Notes: a model not told the origin generated them from the sequence alone. Positions 1 through 11,472 are shown, numbered from the stretch's first letter. The stretch: DNA of 64,000 nt from Hydrangea macrophylla (GCA_033977485.1 CM066983.1:108157580-108221579), one strand, 5' to 3'. Numbers and translations are program-made.

Positions 1-1791
1 ACGCATGATTTGGAATTGGCAGCAATAGTATTTGCTTTGAAGATTTGGAGACACTATCTCTATGGAGAAAAGTTTGATCTGTTTTCCGATCATAAGAGCT
101 TGAAATATTTGTTCTCTCAAAAGGAGTTGAACATGCGACAACGAAGATGGATGGAGTTACTCAAGGACTATGACTTTTCATTGCAATACCATCCAGGTAA
201 AGCAAATGTCGTAGCAGATGCTTTGAGCCGTAAACCTCGACTAGTGATCGCTGCATTGCTAATTCGAGAATGGAAAGCATTGGAAGTTTTAGCCGAATTC
301 AAGTTTCAGCCAGTGGAACCAATGGAAAGACAACATTTTGGATGTCTGATGGTACAACCAACTTTGATCAGCCGTATCATAGAAGCCCAACAGACAGCAG
401 AGGATTTGAAGTTATGCTTCACCAAGATGGCAGCAAAAGAACCTGAGATCTGGAGTGTTAGTACAGATGGAGCTTTACGATGTAAAGGTAGACTCTGTGT
501 ACCTGACAAAGAAAATCTGCGGAAGGACATATTGGATGAAGCTCATAAATCACGGATGACGATTCATCCAGGAGGTACGAAGATGTATAAGGATTTGAAG
601 AGGAATTTCTGGTGGGAAGGAATGAAGCGAGAAGTGGCTGAATATGTTTCTCAGTGTCTTACTTGTAAACAAGTAAAGGCAGAACATCAGAAACCACCTG
701 GACTTCTACAGCCGTTACCAATTCCTCAATGGAAATGGGAACACATCACCATGGATTTTGTGGTAGGATTACCAAAATCGCAGCAGAATCATGACGCTAT
801 TTGGGTAATCGTGGATCGACTTACGAAGACAGCACATTTTATTGCCTACAGTATGACGTATCCAGTGGAACGATTGAGCCGAATGTATCTGCAACACATA
901 GTACGGTTACACGGAGTACCTGTTTCTATTGTATCAGATCGAGATTCGCGCTTTACTGCAGAATTTTGGAAGAGTCTCCAGACAGCGATGGGAACAACAT
1001 TGAACTTGAGTTCAGCTTTTCATCCACAGACCGATGGACAGACGGAGAGAGTTAATCAAGTAATGGAAGACATGTTACGTGCTTGTGTCATTGATTTTGA
1101 AAATTCTTGGGAGACACACTTACCTTTGATAGAATTCGCTTACAACAACAGTTATCATTCGAGCATAGGGATGGCGCCGTTCGAAGCTTTGTACGGAAGA
1201 CCTTGCCGATCACCGTTATGTTGGACTGAAGTCGGAGATACTCAACTTCTTGGGCCAGAGATGATACGAGAGACTAGTGAGAAGATTCAGATTGTACATG
1301 AGAAGATGAAGACAGCTCAGACCCGACACAAAAGTTATGCTGACAAGCGACGCAAAGATTTAGAGTTTGCCGTTGGAGATCATGTGCTACTCAAGGTTTC
1401 GCCTGTTCGAGGCATCGTCAGATTTGGTCAGAAGAGAGGCAAATTATCGCCACGATTCATCGGACCGTTCGAGATTCTAGAGCGTGTGGGAAAAGTTGCT
1501 TATCGCCTAGCATTGCCCCCGAAGATGTCAGGAGTGCACAACGTTTTCCACATCAGTATGCTGAGGAAATGTATTCATAACCCAGCGCATGAAATCAACT
1601 TCGAGGATATTGAAGTCAACGACAATGTTACGTTCAACGAAGGACCAGTTCGCATTTTAGATCGTGGAGTCAAGAAGCTCAGGAATAAGGAGATTCCATT
1701 AGTCAAGATTCAGTGGAAGCATCATGATGAAGGAGAAGCTTCATGGGAACTAGAGTCAGAAATGCGTGAGAAATTTCCGTTTTTATTTTAA
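1..1791 (+). CDS. Ty3/gypsy polyprotein, C-terminal part (RNase H - integrase - chromodomain)
   Basis: The frame is open from base 1 to a TAA at 1789-1791, so about 596 residues are visible and the protein continues upstream. In order: the end of the RT/RNase H region ([19 protein letters not shown] at the start; [14 protein letters not shown] near 190-230); the integrase zinc finger with His-His...CLTC near 545-665; the integrase core, with the first Asp in TMDFVVGLP near 750, the second in VSDRDSRF near 931 and the Glu in the [13 protein letters not shown] region near 1021-1056; then the GPFEIL...VFHISML linker and a chromodomain-like C-terminus (about 1640-1785). No frameshift or internal stop is seen, so this part looks recently active or under recent selection. 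RNase H removes the RNA template and integrase inserts the cDNA copy. Chromodomains of this group are thought to steer insertion into heterochromatin. Confidence 0.95.
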   Translation, partial: THDLELAAIVFALKIWRHYLYGEKFDLFSDHKSLKYLFSQKELNMRQRRWMELLKDYDFSLQYHPGKANVVADALSRKPRLVIAALLIREWKALEVLAEFKFQPVEPMERQHFGCLMVQPTLISRIIEAQQTAEDLKLCFTKMAAKEPEIWSVSTDGALRCKGRLCVPDKENLRKDILDEAHKSRMTIHPGGTKMYKDLKRNFWWEGMKREVAEYVSQCLTCKQVKAEHQKPPGLLQPLPIPQWKWEHITMDFVVGLPKSQQNHDAIWVIVDRLTKTAHFIAYSMTYPVERLSRMYLQHIVRLHGVPVSIVSDRDSRFTAEFWKSLQTAMGTTLNLSSAFHPQTDGQTERVNQVMEDMLRACVIDFENSWETHLPLIEFAYNNSYHSSIGMAPFEALYGRPCRSPLCWTEVGDTQLLGPEMIRETSEKIQIVHEKMKTAQTRHKSYADKRRKDLEFAVGDHVLLKVSPVRGIVRFGQKRGKLSPRFIGPFEILERVGKVAYRLALPPKMSGVHNVFHISMLRKCIHNPAHEINFEDIEVNDNVTFNEGPVRILDRGVKKLRNKEIPLVKIQWKHHDEGEASWELESEMREKFPFLF

Positions 1792-1924
1792 ACTTTGTAT
1801 GTTTCTGATTTCGAGGACGAAATCTTTTGTTGGGTGGTGGATGATGTAATACCCCATATTTTTAATAAATATTTAATGCAGAGAAATTCTATATACTTCA
1901 TTTAACCATTCAAGAAATTTCATC

Positions 1925-2116
1925 TTCGATCGATCGAAGCTAGTTCGAGCGATCGAGAACCTTCAGTTCAAGCGATCGAACCCTTTTTCGAGCGATCGAA
2001 ACCCTACCGACATAAATTTAATACGTGGCCCCCACTTCAATCGATCAAACTTTTTTTCAATCGATCTAACTGACCGATCTGAGTTCGATCGATCGAGCAT
2101 CCTTCGATCGATCGAG
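1925..2116. promoter_or_regulatory. Palindrome array upstream of the LTR TATA box (CGATCGA type, cluster 1)
   Basis: About eight full or degenerate copies of TTCGATCGATCGAA occur in 190 bp, at roughly 1925, 1944, 1966, 1988, 2038, 2057, 2084 and 2103. Several carry one change (AGCGATCGAA, AATCGATCAA). The array ends about 60 bp before the TATA box, which is where the U3 enhancer of an LTR would lie. A regulatory role is inferred from position and repetition only. Confidence 0.6.
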
Positions 2117-2175
2117 AATAGAAATATCAGAATACCAGTTTTGCGCAAATGCTGCCACCTGCACCCCATCCTCTC

Positions 2176-2187
2176 CTATATATACAC
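2176..2187 (+). promoter_or_regulatory. Candidate TATA box of the chromovirus LTR
   Basis: CTATATATACAC lies just downstream of palindrome cluster 1 and upstream of a leader-like stretch rich in GA and TA repeats. The position within the LTR fits a U3/R boundary. A (TA)n tract about 90 bp further on is a competing candidate. Confidence 0.5.
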
Positions 2188-2600
2188 TGCATTCGTATGT
2201 GTGGTGGGTTTGTTGAACTCTTGTGAGAAGAGAGAGTAGAGAGTGTGTGCTTGTGTGTTGGTATACATATATATACACATACCTCCATATATCTATATAT
2301 ATATACACACACATATCTATATATATATATCCGGGAGAGAGAGAAGGAGAAGAAGAAGGAGAGGAAGAAGAATAAGAAGAGGCAGAGGAAGAGAGAGACA
2401 GAGACAAGCAAGAGAGAGAGGCCGCCATTAAAGCTACGGAGATAAAGCTTGCCAAACGCGCCCTTACGATTTTTGGTGAGTTCCAAACTCACTCGGTATC
2501 GTAATTATGATGTTTTACATATTCTGGACGTATTAATTATAACCCAAACATCCCCTAGCACATTCTGCCCGTTCACAGGCAGAATCTGTGGAAGACGAAG

Positions 2601-2805
2601 TTCGATCGATCGAACTGAGTTCAATCGATCGAACATCAGAGCCCCAATCGATCGAACGGAGTTTAACCGATCGAACATCCCTGAGTTCAATCGATCGAGA
2701 ATACTTCAATCGATCGAGACTACCTTCACTTCGATCGATCGAAAAGACTTCAATCGATCGAACAGTACTTTCTTCGAGCGATCGAGATGACCTCAATCGA
2801 TCGAA
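2601..2805. repeat. Palindrome array inside the LTR (CGATCGA type, cluster 2)
   Basis: Ten copies of AATCGATCGAA/TTCGATCGATCGAA lie in about 205 bp, with cores near 2603, 2623, 2646, 2665, 2689, 2708, 2731, 2751, 2777 and 2795. Spacing is 18-26 bp with a mean of about 21 bp, close to two helical turns. This cluster is downstream of the TATA box and so would be transcribed. Confidence 0.8.
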
Positions 2806-3167
2806 CCTAGCAGAACATGAATGTTTCCTTTCAGTTTATAATTCATAATGCGTAGTGGTTTAATTGTTGTTTCATGTTCCTATTATGCGATATTATGGAT
2901 TACGGAGGTAATGGGATACGATAACGAGATTGAGATAACATGGTGAGTAACGTAGTCGGGTTCGGAACGCTAGTAATAGTACGACGCGATAACGAGTAAG
3001 TTTGAGATGATAATACTGGGTAGTATTGGATAAGTGAGAAATGAGTCAGTAAGAGGATTGTATGTTAAAGTTGTGTGTGTCGAGCTGATGATTCGCTCAG
3101 GTTAAATCCGATAGGTGTATGTCAAGGATTTGATCAGGATCGTGAGAATTATGGGTGCACAGTACTC

Positions 3168-3432
3168 GCAAGCGTTCTTAAAAGCGGTGAACAGTAAGAG
3201 TTCTTAAAAGCGGTGAACAAGAGTAGTTGTGGCACGCCCATGATTTATATTTACCAGAGCTGTGCATGTATCGTACTCGCAAGCGTTCTTAAAAGCGGTG
3301 AACAGTAAGAGTTCTTAAAAGCGGTGAACAAGAGTATGGGTATATCCATGGACCAGTCGTTATATGAGAATGATGTATGGGTGCTCGCAAGAGTTCTTAA
3401 AAGCGGTATAGCGGTGAACAAGAGCACTGGTA
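3168..3432 (+). repeat. Interspersed 18-bp word TTCTTAAAAGCGGTGAAC (five copies)
   Basis: The word occurs twice in each of two blocks (about 3174-3225 and 3284-3332), where the copies are joined by short linkers such as AGTAAGAG. It occurs once more, with a 5-7 bp internal duplication (GCGGTATAGCGGTGAAC), near 3391-3420. Each block is preceded by CTCGCAAG. The blocks are separated by unrelated sequence, so this is not a simple satellite. Confidence 0.8.
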
Positions 3433-4087
3433 TGTTGTGCTGATATAATCAGTTCGAGATAGTCAGTTGGGTATTGTGGAATCAGTCTTAGAATGGGAGT
3501 CGATAAGAATCGATTAATGATATGTCTGAATAAATGAGTAAGGGATATATTTAGTATCACTGTCTTACACTGTTCATAATGGTAATTATGTCATTTCTAT
3601 GAGACTGTGTTAGTTAGTGCTCACTCAGCTTTCAACAAGCTGACGGCCTTTATTGCCTGGACATTCCCCGTCCAGACTACCATGTCCTTTACAATGCAGA
3701 TGACGGAACTCATGGCGATAACGATTACCCTGAAGGGAGTTACGTAGAGAATGGCCCCACTGATGCCAGTTATGCTGACGCCTATCCGTACGCCAGCTGA
3801 AGACCTGAAGATAAATAGTAGTTTATGTTACTACTTATCCTTTCACTGTTGTACTTTGTAGTTAACGGGTACTTGGGCATATGTTGTCTCCAGACCTGTT
3901 GTGATCCTGTGGACCGTACTCTGATGTTTGTAATAGATAGAACCGTGTTTATATTTCAGTTGTTTTACTGTTCCTGTTTGGACTAGTACTGTGTGGTGTG
4001 GATTATCGGTGACTTTCACTTGTCATTCCCTATGGACCCATAAAGGAAATTTATTTTTCTCTATTTATACTACTCCGGGGCGTGACA

Positions 4088-5308
4088 ATTAGAGGATCAA
4101 ACTCAAAGAAAAATAATGAGATATTGAAGATCTCATATATTTCTTTGAGAGGAATATAAACAAAAGAAAAGAAATCAAAATATTTGAATACTTCAAGTCA
4201 AAACTCTTTTATTCATAAATCCAAAGCTCTAATCCAAATTAATGAAACACCATGATATTCAATCACAAATTCTAAGTGGTGTGTGATGAAATGGGGTAGG
4301 AAGAGAGGTTTTGAAAACGTGTAAAGTTCCTAGATCTAAGAATTTGTGATTGAATTATTATATATGAAGATAAATTTTGAAGGTTTTACCTCTAGATCTT
4401 CTCAAAACTTGTAGAGATGTTGAATTCCTCAAGCTTTTCCTCTTCTTCATCCTCAAGCTTCAAGCTCCTTCCATGGTGATTTGATGGTTGGGTAGAGTTT
4501 TGGTGGTGTTTGGGTAAAATAATTGGTAGAGTTTCTCTCTCTATATTTCTTTCCTCTAAAGCTCTCCCAATCTTTTTTCTATACAATTCAAGTGTCTCTC
4601 CCAAAATGAGAGAAAATGGGTTTTTTTTATAGACTTTCATTATCTTGGGGGCCAAGATAAGGGTAGATAGGTCAATTTGGGGTGGGTTAGGAATATTCAA
4701 TGGCATCTCTAACTCTCCATGACACTTCTATGTAATTCCAAGAAACTTGAAGGGTATTTAAGTTGGCTAGAATAAAGGAACATTCTAGAGCATCTTCAAA
4801 GCACATGAGAGATTTGTGCCCAACAAAGGGCTTTTTGGGTATTTACTTTGGATTAGGAATATGCCAAGGAATCTCTAACTCTCCAAATCACATGGGATAC
4901 TTTCTTTTATTATTTTCCTTTTCTTATATATATATATATGTATAGACACATTTTTCATTTTAAATCTAAATTAATCATATGAGTCACCAAATAGTATCTT
5001 TTTTCTTTTTGAAACTAAAAATATGAGAAACAATGTTATTTTTAGAAAATATCATTATAGTATTATTATTATTATTTAATCTATTCTATTTTTTTTTTAG
5101 AAAGTAAGCCATGATCTAGTGAGCTCGAGACAGATGGTCAGTGATTGGCCAAATCTAGGGCTATTAGGAGCAAGGTTTGGGAGCTTGAAGCTTTTCAGAA
5201 GTCGAAGTGATGAACTTGAAGAAAATCGTCGGGACATTATTCATCATTGATTTCTAGAGGTAAATCCCCCCTAAGTTTAATAGTTCGGTCAAAATTGGGG
5301 TGTCTACA
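4088..5308 (-). repeat. Reverse-strand gypsy-type LTR
   Basis: Read on the minus strand, the sequence begins TGTAGACACCCCAATTTTGA at 5308, a typical gypsy LTR start. It has a TATA-like CTATAAAAAAAACCC at plus 4621-4635, followed by a pyrimidine- and CTCTC-rich leader. The low-coordinate end abuts the chromovirus LTR and is placed at about 4083-4090. No matching 5-bp duplication was found, so it may be truncated. The 104-aa minus reading frame at 4392-4706 falls inside this LTR and is not considered a gene. Confidence 0.6.
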
Positions 5309-8300
5309 GGCCCGGATAAAATGAAATTGCATTTTATATGTTAAATGCATTTATGTGATTACATGAATATTTGCTTAAATACTTTCATATTATATGATGA
5401 TTTATGTGTTCGCATTTGGTACCAAATAAGGGTATAACTGAAAATGACTTATAATTGGTAGGTGCGATAACAACTTTATAAAATATTTGGGACCCCGTTG
5501 GGACCTATACGGGACTTAGACAAACACTCATTAGATAATTGGGTAGTTAATGGAATATTTGGGAATTTCATAATAGGAACTTAAGAAAAACCAGGGGTGC
5601 AAATGAAAAAGGGAAAAAATAAGGCATTGGCACATCATGCTTCTTGCATGTGTGTGTGCCAATAGGAGAGAAAGCTCTCCATTCTACAGAAATTCAAAGA
5701 AAAGAAAGAGAGAGCTCGGGAGAGAACACGAACACGAGACGCCGACGTCGTCTTTTCGCCATTCCGTAGCCGCCGTTCGTCCAATTCGCGAACCGAAGCC
5801 ATTTTCGGACTCATGGAGGTGAGACGATCGTTCCTATACCTTTAATTTACGTTTTGAATGTCATAATTTTGGTAGCACTCTAAACGGTGACAAGCGGCTT
5901 GCCGAAAATGTGTAGGAACTACTTTGGAGTAAGATTTGGGCTAGGATTTGGTAAATTCAACATCTTCTTGGTTTAATTTGGGTAGATTTTGCTAAGGTGA
6001 GTATAACACCCGCTCCCCGCGGTTTAAATTTATTATTGCTTTAGCATGCATAATCATGAGTTAATGTTAATTAATGGGTTATGTGACACTTATTGAAAGT
6101 GGGAATTAACCCACTAAGATGATTATGGGTGTCCAATTGGGAACCCAGTTGTGGCCAGTATGGCAATCCCAAGTTGGGGTATGTGTTGATGGGTCTCAGT
6201 TGAGATGGGACAGTAATATGTGGAACACCCTATGTGCCTATATGTTTATTAATGCTTTAATGATTTATTGTTTTATTGTTAATAATTTCGTGTTATTAGG
6301 TGATGACCACTTTTGGGTCAATTAGGGGTACTTTTGTGAGCACGAATTGAACACTAATCATAATTAGTAGACTAATTAGCAACTTCATTTAATTATATGG
6401 GACCACTAATGGGACCCATGCGAGACATAGACAAATACCCATTTAGGTTTGAGATAGTTTTAATAGGTTTTATAATTAGCAGGGGTAAAATCGCAAAACA
6501 AGCAAACCTACAGGGTTGTATAATAAAATAGGAAGTTGTACATATAAGCCACCTGGGAGATGACTAATCTCCATTCATGTTCCTCATTTTATTTACGTCC
6601 AGTAGATAGAAATACAGAGGATACACGTTGATGGAAATTTTGACGGTCGACGTTTTCGACGACGGTTGACGAGCCGAACGACGTCGGTTTTTAAAACAGG
6701 TTACATATTCAGACTCCTGGGGGTGAGTCTAATCTATTGGTACTAATTTTGTTGAGTTCTGTGACAGTTTTTCCGCGACCCTTTTTGGGTTTTAGGCTCA
6801 TAACTTGTAATTTATGTATAGGATTTGTACCTGATTCATAGTAGGGTTATAATTTCACAATTAGGAGCGAAACACAAGAGGTGAGTGATGTTAATTTTGA
6901 TATTTGGATGATTTTCATGTTGGGTTCAATTGTGATGCCAAAGCATGCCTAATTTGTTTAATTTAATTTATTTAGTTTATTATTGGGCAAAATTTATGTG
7001 GCTAAATTAGACCTAATTTATTTGTGAAAGCACGGCATAATGATTAAATGAGCATATTGTTGAGTTGTCTATTTGGGTCAATGGAAATTGGTAGTTCTAT
7101 ACCACCATGAGGTAATCTTTGTGGTGACGACCACGGTCGCCAGAGGCCTATGGGACCGCACGTGTGAGGGCGTGAGTCATGACTAGTCACGTGGGCTTGG
7201 GGAGTGGAGCCGCGGGCTAGCCGGTAGTGGTGGGAGTGAACTAGTAATTTCCAGAGACTATAGTTATTTGTAATATGTTGAATTGAGCATGTTTATTACC
7301 CACGATCATGATTAGCATTATTCACTAAGCATATAGCTTATATATTGTAGTAGTTATTGAATAACCATCGTAGGTGATCGCGGCGAGGAATTGAGGAAGT
7401 GAGCTGGGAAGTGGCTGGCTAGTGCATGGGTTTTGGGGGTTGTTGTAACCTTGTTAATAGTTACTTGCTTTTTAGTTTAAAGCTTGCAATATAGTTGTAA
7501 TTAATCAGTTTTAATCTGGATTGTAGTACGAGTCATATTTTGGTTGGTTTAAGACTTATGTAATATTTCTAGTCAAGCATTACATTTTAGTTGGGCCATT
7601 ATCTCATGTGAAAATCTGCTTGTATAATTTGGACACTTGCTTTATAAGAGTGGTAAGTATTCCAGGTGTTGGGTGCGGTTGATTGTAAATGGTTATTTTT
7701 AGTATTTTTATTTAAAGTGTTTAAGAACTCTTGCTTGAACTTAGAGGCTCATGTTTGTGACTTTGGTTTTATTCTAAATGGTTTAAAGCATTAGTGTTGA
7801 TTTTAACTGGTGATTTGGTATTATTATATGAAAATTTACTACTTGCTAAAAACAGGGTTTTTGGCCGATTGCAGAAACGGGATTTTGCCCTTGTTAGTTG
7901 AGCTTCTTTGGTTTAAGCTTGTTTTAAACTTATTTTGGAACTTTAATCACTGGTGTAAGGCCTTGGTGGCGTGCCACGTATCTTAGGATCATCTGGGTGG
8001 TTCCGGGGCGTGACAGTGAGTGACTCTAATCCATGGGTTGAATGTATAATTGTGTTTAATGTTACAAGTTATGATGTATAATGTTGATTATGATGTTCAT
8101 ATGTTGAATTATGTTGGTTAAAGCATGATAGTATAAATTGGAAGCTTAACATGCTTAATTTTGCAAGAATTGTCATACTTGAAATGATTATGTAATTATG
8201 TGTTATGTGGGTTGAAGAAAGCCTTATGTTGATTCACCGTGGATTTACTCCATAATAAGGAGACGTGGAAAAATCCAACGGTGTAAGGGTACTCACCACA

Positions 8301-9805
8301 CTAACTGTGTAAAGGAGTGTGGGTGGCGACCCAACTGTGGAAGGGTATGTGAGATGGTGTGAATTAGAGGTGCTATATGCACATAAGGGCAAAAAGCAAG
8401 AGCGACGTTACGGTGAATTGATATTTGGTCTTTTGGAAACTAAATGATATGTTGATTGTTGAATTGTGCATTGGATATGACATACACTCATACATGTGAT
8501 TAGCTTTACTCACTAAGCGAAAGCTCAAACAAATATTATTTTCTGTTGTGGTTATTAAATAACCACCACAGGTACGGAACGGGAATATGAGAGAAAGTAA
8601 CGTGCTCGGGAACGGGGGAGAGATTTGGGACTTGTAGTTATGTTTTTAACTTGTAATATGGTGTAACTTGTGGCTTGAAGCCTTAACTTGTGATTGTAGA
8701 GTTAGAGAGATTGGGAATTTGGTTGGGATTCTATGACTCATGTGTTTAATGTAAATTTGAAGAAACTTATGTACTCTCCTATGCTAATGTTTTGGACAAG
8801 TTCCTTGCATAATCTTGATGTTGGTTGTAGTTTGAGCCCAAAAACTACAAGTTTTTATAAAATTCTAGTTGATAAGTGTTTGAATGTCAAAAAGTTGTTT
8901 TAATTCAAAAAGGTTGTGTTTTGTGATGTGAGTTGCACTTGCAAGTCACAAGTCATGTATGTTAGAAGGGACTTTGGGAGTTAAGTAACTCTTGATGTAA
9001 ATTAAACTTGGTTTCTCTTGCTTGGGTGTTTATGCACATGTTGGGGTGGAAATGGGAATTAGATGTATGCTTGAGCTCCTAGTTGGGTTATAAGTTTTAT
9101 GTATGTGAATAGCTAATCAAATGGTTTGGAAACTCTTTTGATGTTTGGTAATACTTGGGAGTGTTTTTCAAATGGTTTTGGATGTTTCCATATGGGTTGG
9201 ATTAATGAAAGTAAGGGTGTTTTGATGGTTGTATCACACTTGAGTGTGTTTTGAAATGGTTTAAAAGTTTCCGTGAAGTTTAATCTGGAGTTGGAATTAA
9301 TCCATGTGACTTGGGAATGTTTTTAACTTGCAAACTAGAGTGTTTTAGCAACAAGTATTGTTTTAGCAGCAGCAAAATATAATCTGCAAAAAGTTGGACT
9401 GAGCAAACTCTTCCCTGGATTGAGCAAACTCTGGGCAGAATGGTTTCTGCAGAAGTTGGACTAGGCAAACTCTGCTCTGGGTTGAGCGAACTCTTGGCAG
9501 AATGACCAAGTACTTGAGTGTTAGGCAATCCAAGATTAAAATGAACATAACTTGGTCTAGGAAGTTCTTATTCACGCGGCGTTTTCAATATTGAGTTCCT
9601 TATTTGGAAAGCTACATTTTAAGATGAAAACTCGACAAAAGTTTAAAATGACCATTTTACCCTTGGGGTTAGTTACATGTAAATGAGTTTCATAAGTGGT
9701 CTAAAGGAGAGTTTAAACTTGATTTATGCTATATCCATTGGGGACGTGTCTTGATGGCATTGTTACACGTGTCCTAATCCGCCCGAGGTGGGTTGGGGTG
9801 TGACA
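5309..9805 (+). repeat. Outer gypsy-type LTR, interrupted by a nested solo LTR
   Basis: GGCCCGGATAAAATG at 5309 and GGGGTGTGACA at 9795-9805 match the start and end style of gypsy LTRs. The first bases appear lost where it meets the reverse-strand LTR. Without the nested element (5997-8015) it is about 2.5 kb. Its first part (for example the stretch at 5490-5600 with GGGACCTATACGGGACTTAGACAAA-like wording) resembles the nested LTR at 6405-6500, so both belong to related families. On the right it abuts broken copia coding sequence directly, without a recognisable duplication. Confidence 0.6.
6002..8015 (+). mobile_element. Nested solo LTR with perfect 5-bp target-site duplication
   Basis: The LTR runs from TATAACACCCGCTCCCCGCGG at 6002 to GGTTCCGGGGCGTGACA at 8015. 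It is flanked by GTGAG at 5997-6001 and GTGAG at 8016-8020. No coding region lies between, so this is a solo LTR left by recombination between the two LTRs of an inserted element. The 5' terminus reads TA instead of TG, probably one point change. It splits the outer LTR, whose pre-insertion sequence is restored by joining ...GCTAAG + GTGAG + TGACTC.... Confidence 0.85.
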
Positions 9806-10305
9806 CAGTCAGTTAATTCCAGTGGGATACACTGACTCGGACTTTATGTCAGATAAAGATTCGAGGAAGTCGCGTCCGGTCATCTCTTTACCTTGGGAGG
9901 TGGTGCTGTAAGTTGGACGAGCATTAAGCAGAAATACATTGCAGACTCAACTACAGAAGCTGAGTATGTGGCTGCTTGTGAAGCTGCAAAGGAAGCTGTT
10001 TGGCTCAAGAAGCTCCTTATGGAGCTCGAGGTGGTACCAGCGTCGCTGTCACCTATTTTGCTTTATTGTGATAATAGTGGGGCAGTGGCTCAGTCTAAGG
10101 AGCCAAGAAACCATGGAAAGGGAAAGCACGTAGAGCGGAAATATCATCTAATCCGAGATATTATTCAACGTGCAGATGTGACTATCAGCAAGATTGCCAC
10201 CTCTGACAATCTTGCGGATCCGTTTACATAGGCCTTGCCACAGAAGGTCTTTGATCGTCATCTAGATATTCTAGGTCTCAGATGTTATCATGTATGGTTG
10301 TGAGT
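9806..10305 (+). pseudogene. Ty1/copia polyprotein, RNase H C-terminal fragment (broken)
   Basis: Near 9828 the frame reads GYTDSDFMSDKDSRKS, the copia RNase H region. One base is missing near 9870: the frame then continues as SGHLFTLGGGAVSWTS, and from 9893 it is open through DSTTEAEYVAACEAAKEAVW to NLADPFT. A TAG at 10229-10231 replaces the lysine expected before ALPQKVFDRHLDILGL, and a final stop follows just before the LTR. Everything upstream is missing because the outer gypsy LTR abuts at 9805. The frameshift, the nonsense codon and the 5' truncation show it is dead. Confidence 0.9.
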
Positions 10306-11328
10306 GCAAGTGGGAGTTTGTTGGGTTTGTGCCCTCAAGCCATTACTTTATATATGAGACATTAACATATTAATATATGGATATCGGCTTTACATTTAGT
10401 TATGTATGTTTCTTTCATGAGATGATTGTTATCCTGAAGTATCATAGTAAGTAATTCGTGTATGAATGAGATACGTACAAGTGAGATACGAATTACTATT
10501 CTTTGTTACTTAGAACTTGTCACAGTGGATGGTAAGACTGGATATCTCTTCAGGTTTATACTGTAGCATGATTAACTACCATTGGATGGAGTGATTAATC
10601 TCAATCACTAGAGTGTAACTCTTAGTTAATATGCTAGTGCTTATAGTGCATTGACAGACCTGAGCTTTTCTATTGACACTCAAGACTGTCAATCAGTCGA
10701 TAGGAACTCATAATTTGTATAAGGTACGTGTTCTTAATCTTGAGACGATTATGAACACAGACTGTGGATATAGCTGCTTTGACTTACCAAGCAATGAGAT
10801 TTATAGAAGATCAACACCTGGGTATCTTGGGTATGTCATGTTCATAGGGTTGTGAACATATATTGTCAAGATAGAATCTACCATCTGATTCAGAGTAAGC
10901 ATTCCCTTGAGAATGTCACCAAGTTGATTACTGAGAACTGCAGTCTTGTTGATAAGTATTTATCAACATGTTTGGTAATCATGAGTGGTGAATGGAACTC
11001 AAGGAATATAAGAAATAATCATGATTCAGGTTGACAGTAACCAGTTATCCGACTACCTGAATATGATTGCGAATGCTGACGGTAGAGGGACATTAGTACA
11101 CCATATAAGTCTAGTTATTGCTTCGGATATGTTCTTTTGCGTTGGAGTTCAGTTATCGTTTTATAGTGGAGTAAACGTTAACTGACCAGTTAGTTAGTTT
11201 GCTGATCAAAGAGTTTGGTCATGGTAATTAACAAACTGGTCTGAGCCAACAATAAAGAGCCTAGGAGGTCCCACTCTTAGCTCCGCTAGAATGCTTGGAA
11301 AGGCACATGAGGACCTAGTCAAGGCGGG

Positions 11329-11440
11329 TTCGATCGATCGAAGGTGTCTCGATCGATTGAAGTCTTGGCGGGTTCGATCGATCTAAGTTGGTTCGATCGA
11401 TCGAAGTCTTGATCGATCGAATGCACTTCGATCGCTCGAA
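11329..11440. promoter_or_regulatory. Palindrome array upstream of the copia LTR TATA box (CGATCGA type)
   Basis: Six copies of the TTCGATCGATCGAA family lie in about 110 bp: near 11329, 11349, 11373, 11392, 11410 and 11428. They include variants ending GATTGAA, GATCTAA and GCTCGAA. The array stops about 25 bp before TATAAATAG. The same palindrome is used by the unrelated gypsy LTR at 1925-2805. Confidence 0.65.
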
Positions 11441-11462
11441 TGTTAGGTCGATTATGGAAATC

Positions 11463-11472
11463 TATAAATAGG
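11463..11472 (+). promoter_or_regulatory. TATA box of the copia LTR
   Basis: TATAAATAGG sits immediately downstream of the palindrome array and upstream of a leader that runs towards the LTR end. This is a textbook LTR promoter layout. Confidence 0.65.

Larger units (their letters stand above)
1..4087 (+). mobile_element. 3' portion of a Ty3/gypsy chromovirus (Tekay/Del-like) with its 3' LTR
   Basis: The window opens inside the pol gene. The coding part runs to 1791 and is followed by a short spacer and a long LTR (1845-4087). A C-terminal chromodomain-like tail together with an LTR over 2 kb suggests the Tekay/Del branch of chromoviruses; the clade call is inference. The 5' LTR, gag, protease and most of the reverse transcriptase lie outside the window, so target-site duplication cannot be tested. 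The element is immediately followed by other LTR sequences up to 11.8 kb. Confidence 0.9.
1845..4087 (+). repeat. 3' LTR of the chromovirus (about 2.24 kb)
   Basis: The LTR begins TGTAATACCCC at 1845 and ends GGGGCGTGACA at 4087, giving the usual TG...CA ends with near-complementary termini. A short G-rich stretch (GGGTGGTGGATGA) just upstream is the probable polypurine tract. Inside are two clusters of CGATCGA-type palindromes, a TATA box near 2176, purine-rich low-complexity DNA (2335-2430), and five copies of an 18-bp word between 3170 and 3430. The 4.5 kb of short reading frames inside it are repeat artefacts. Confidence 0.85.

Noticed and set aside
2066..2492. Several 60-130-codon reading frames over the GA- and TA-rich part of the chromovirus LTR
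   Set aside because: Low-complexity translations (Ser, Arg-Glu, Tyr-Ile repeats) in overlapping frames of a noncoding LTR leader.
1925..2805. Evenly spaced palindromes as a CRISPR-like array
   Set aside because: Short 14-bp units with 5-12 bp spacers inside a plant retrotransposon LTR, with no cas genes.
2505..2848. Reading frames with repeated RSIE/SIDR peptide words
   Set aside because: They are read-through of the CGATCGA palindrome array; the same words appear on both strands because the motif is palindromic.
5637..5822. 61-codon frame with basic, Ser-rich translation
   Set aside because: It lies in the leader-like part of the outer gypsy LTR and has no family features.
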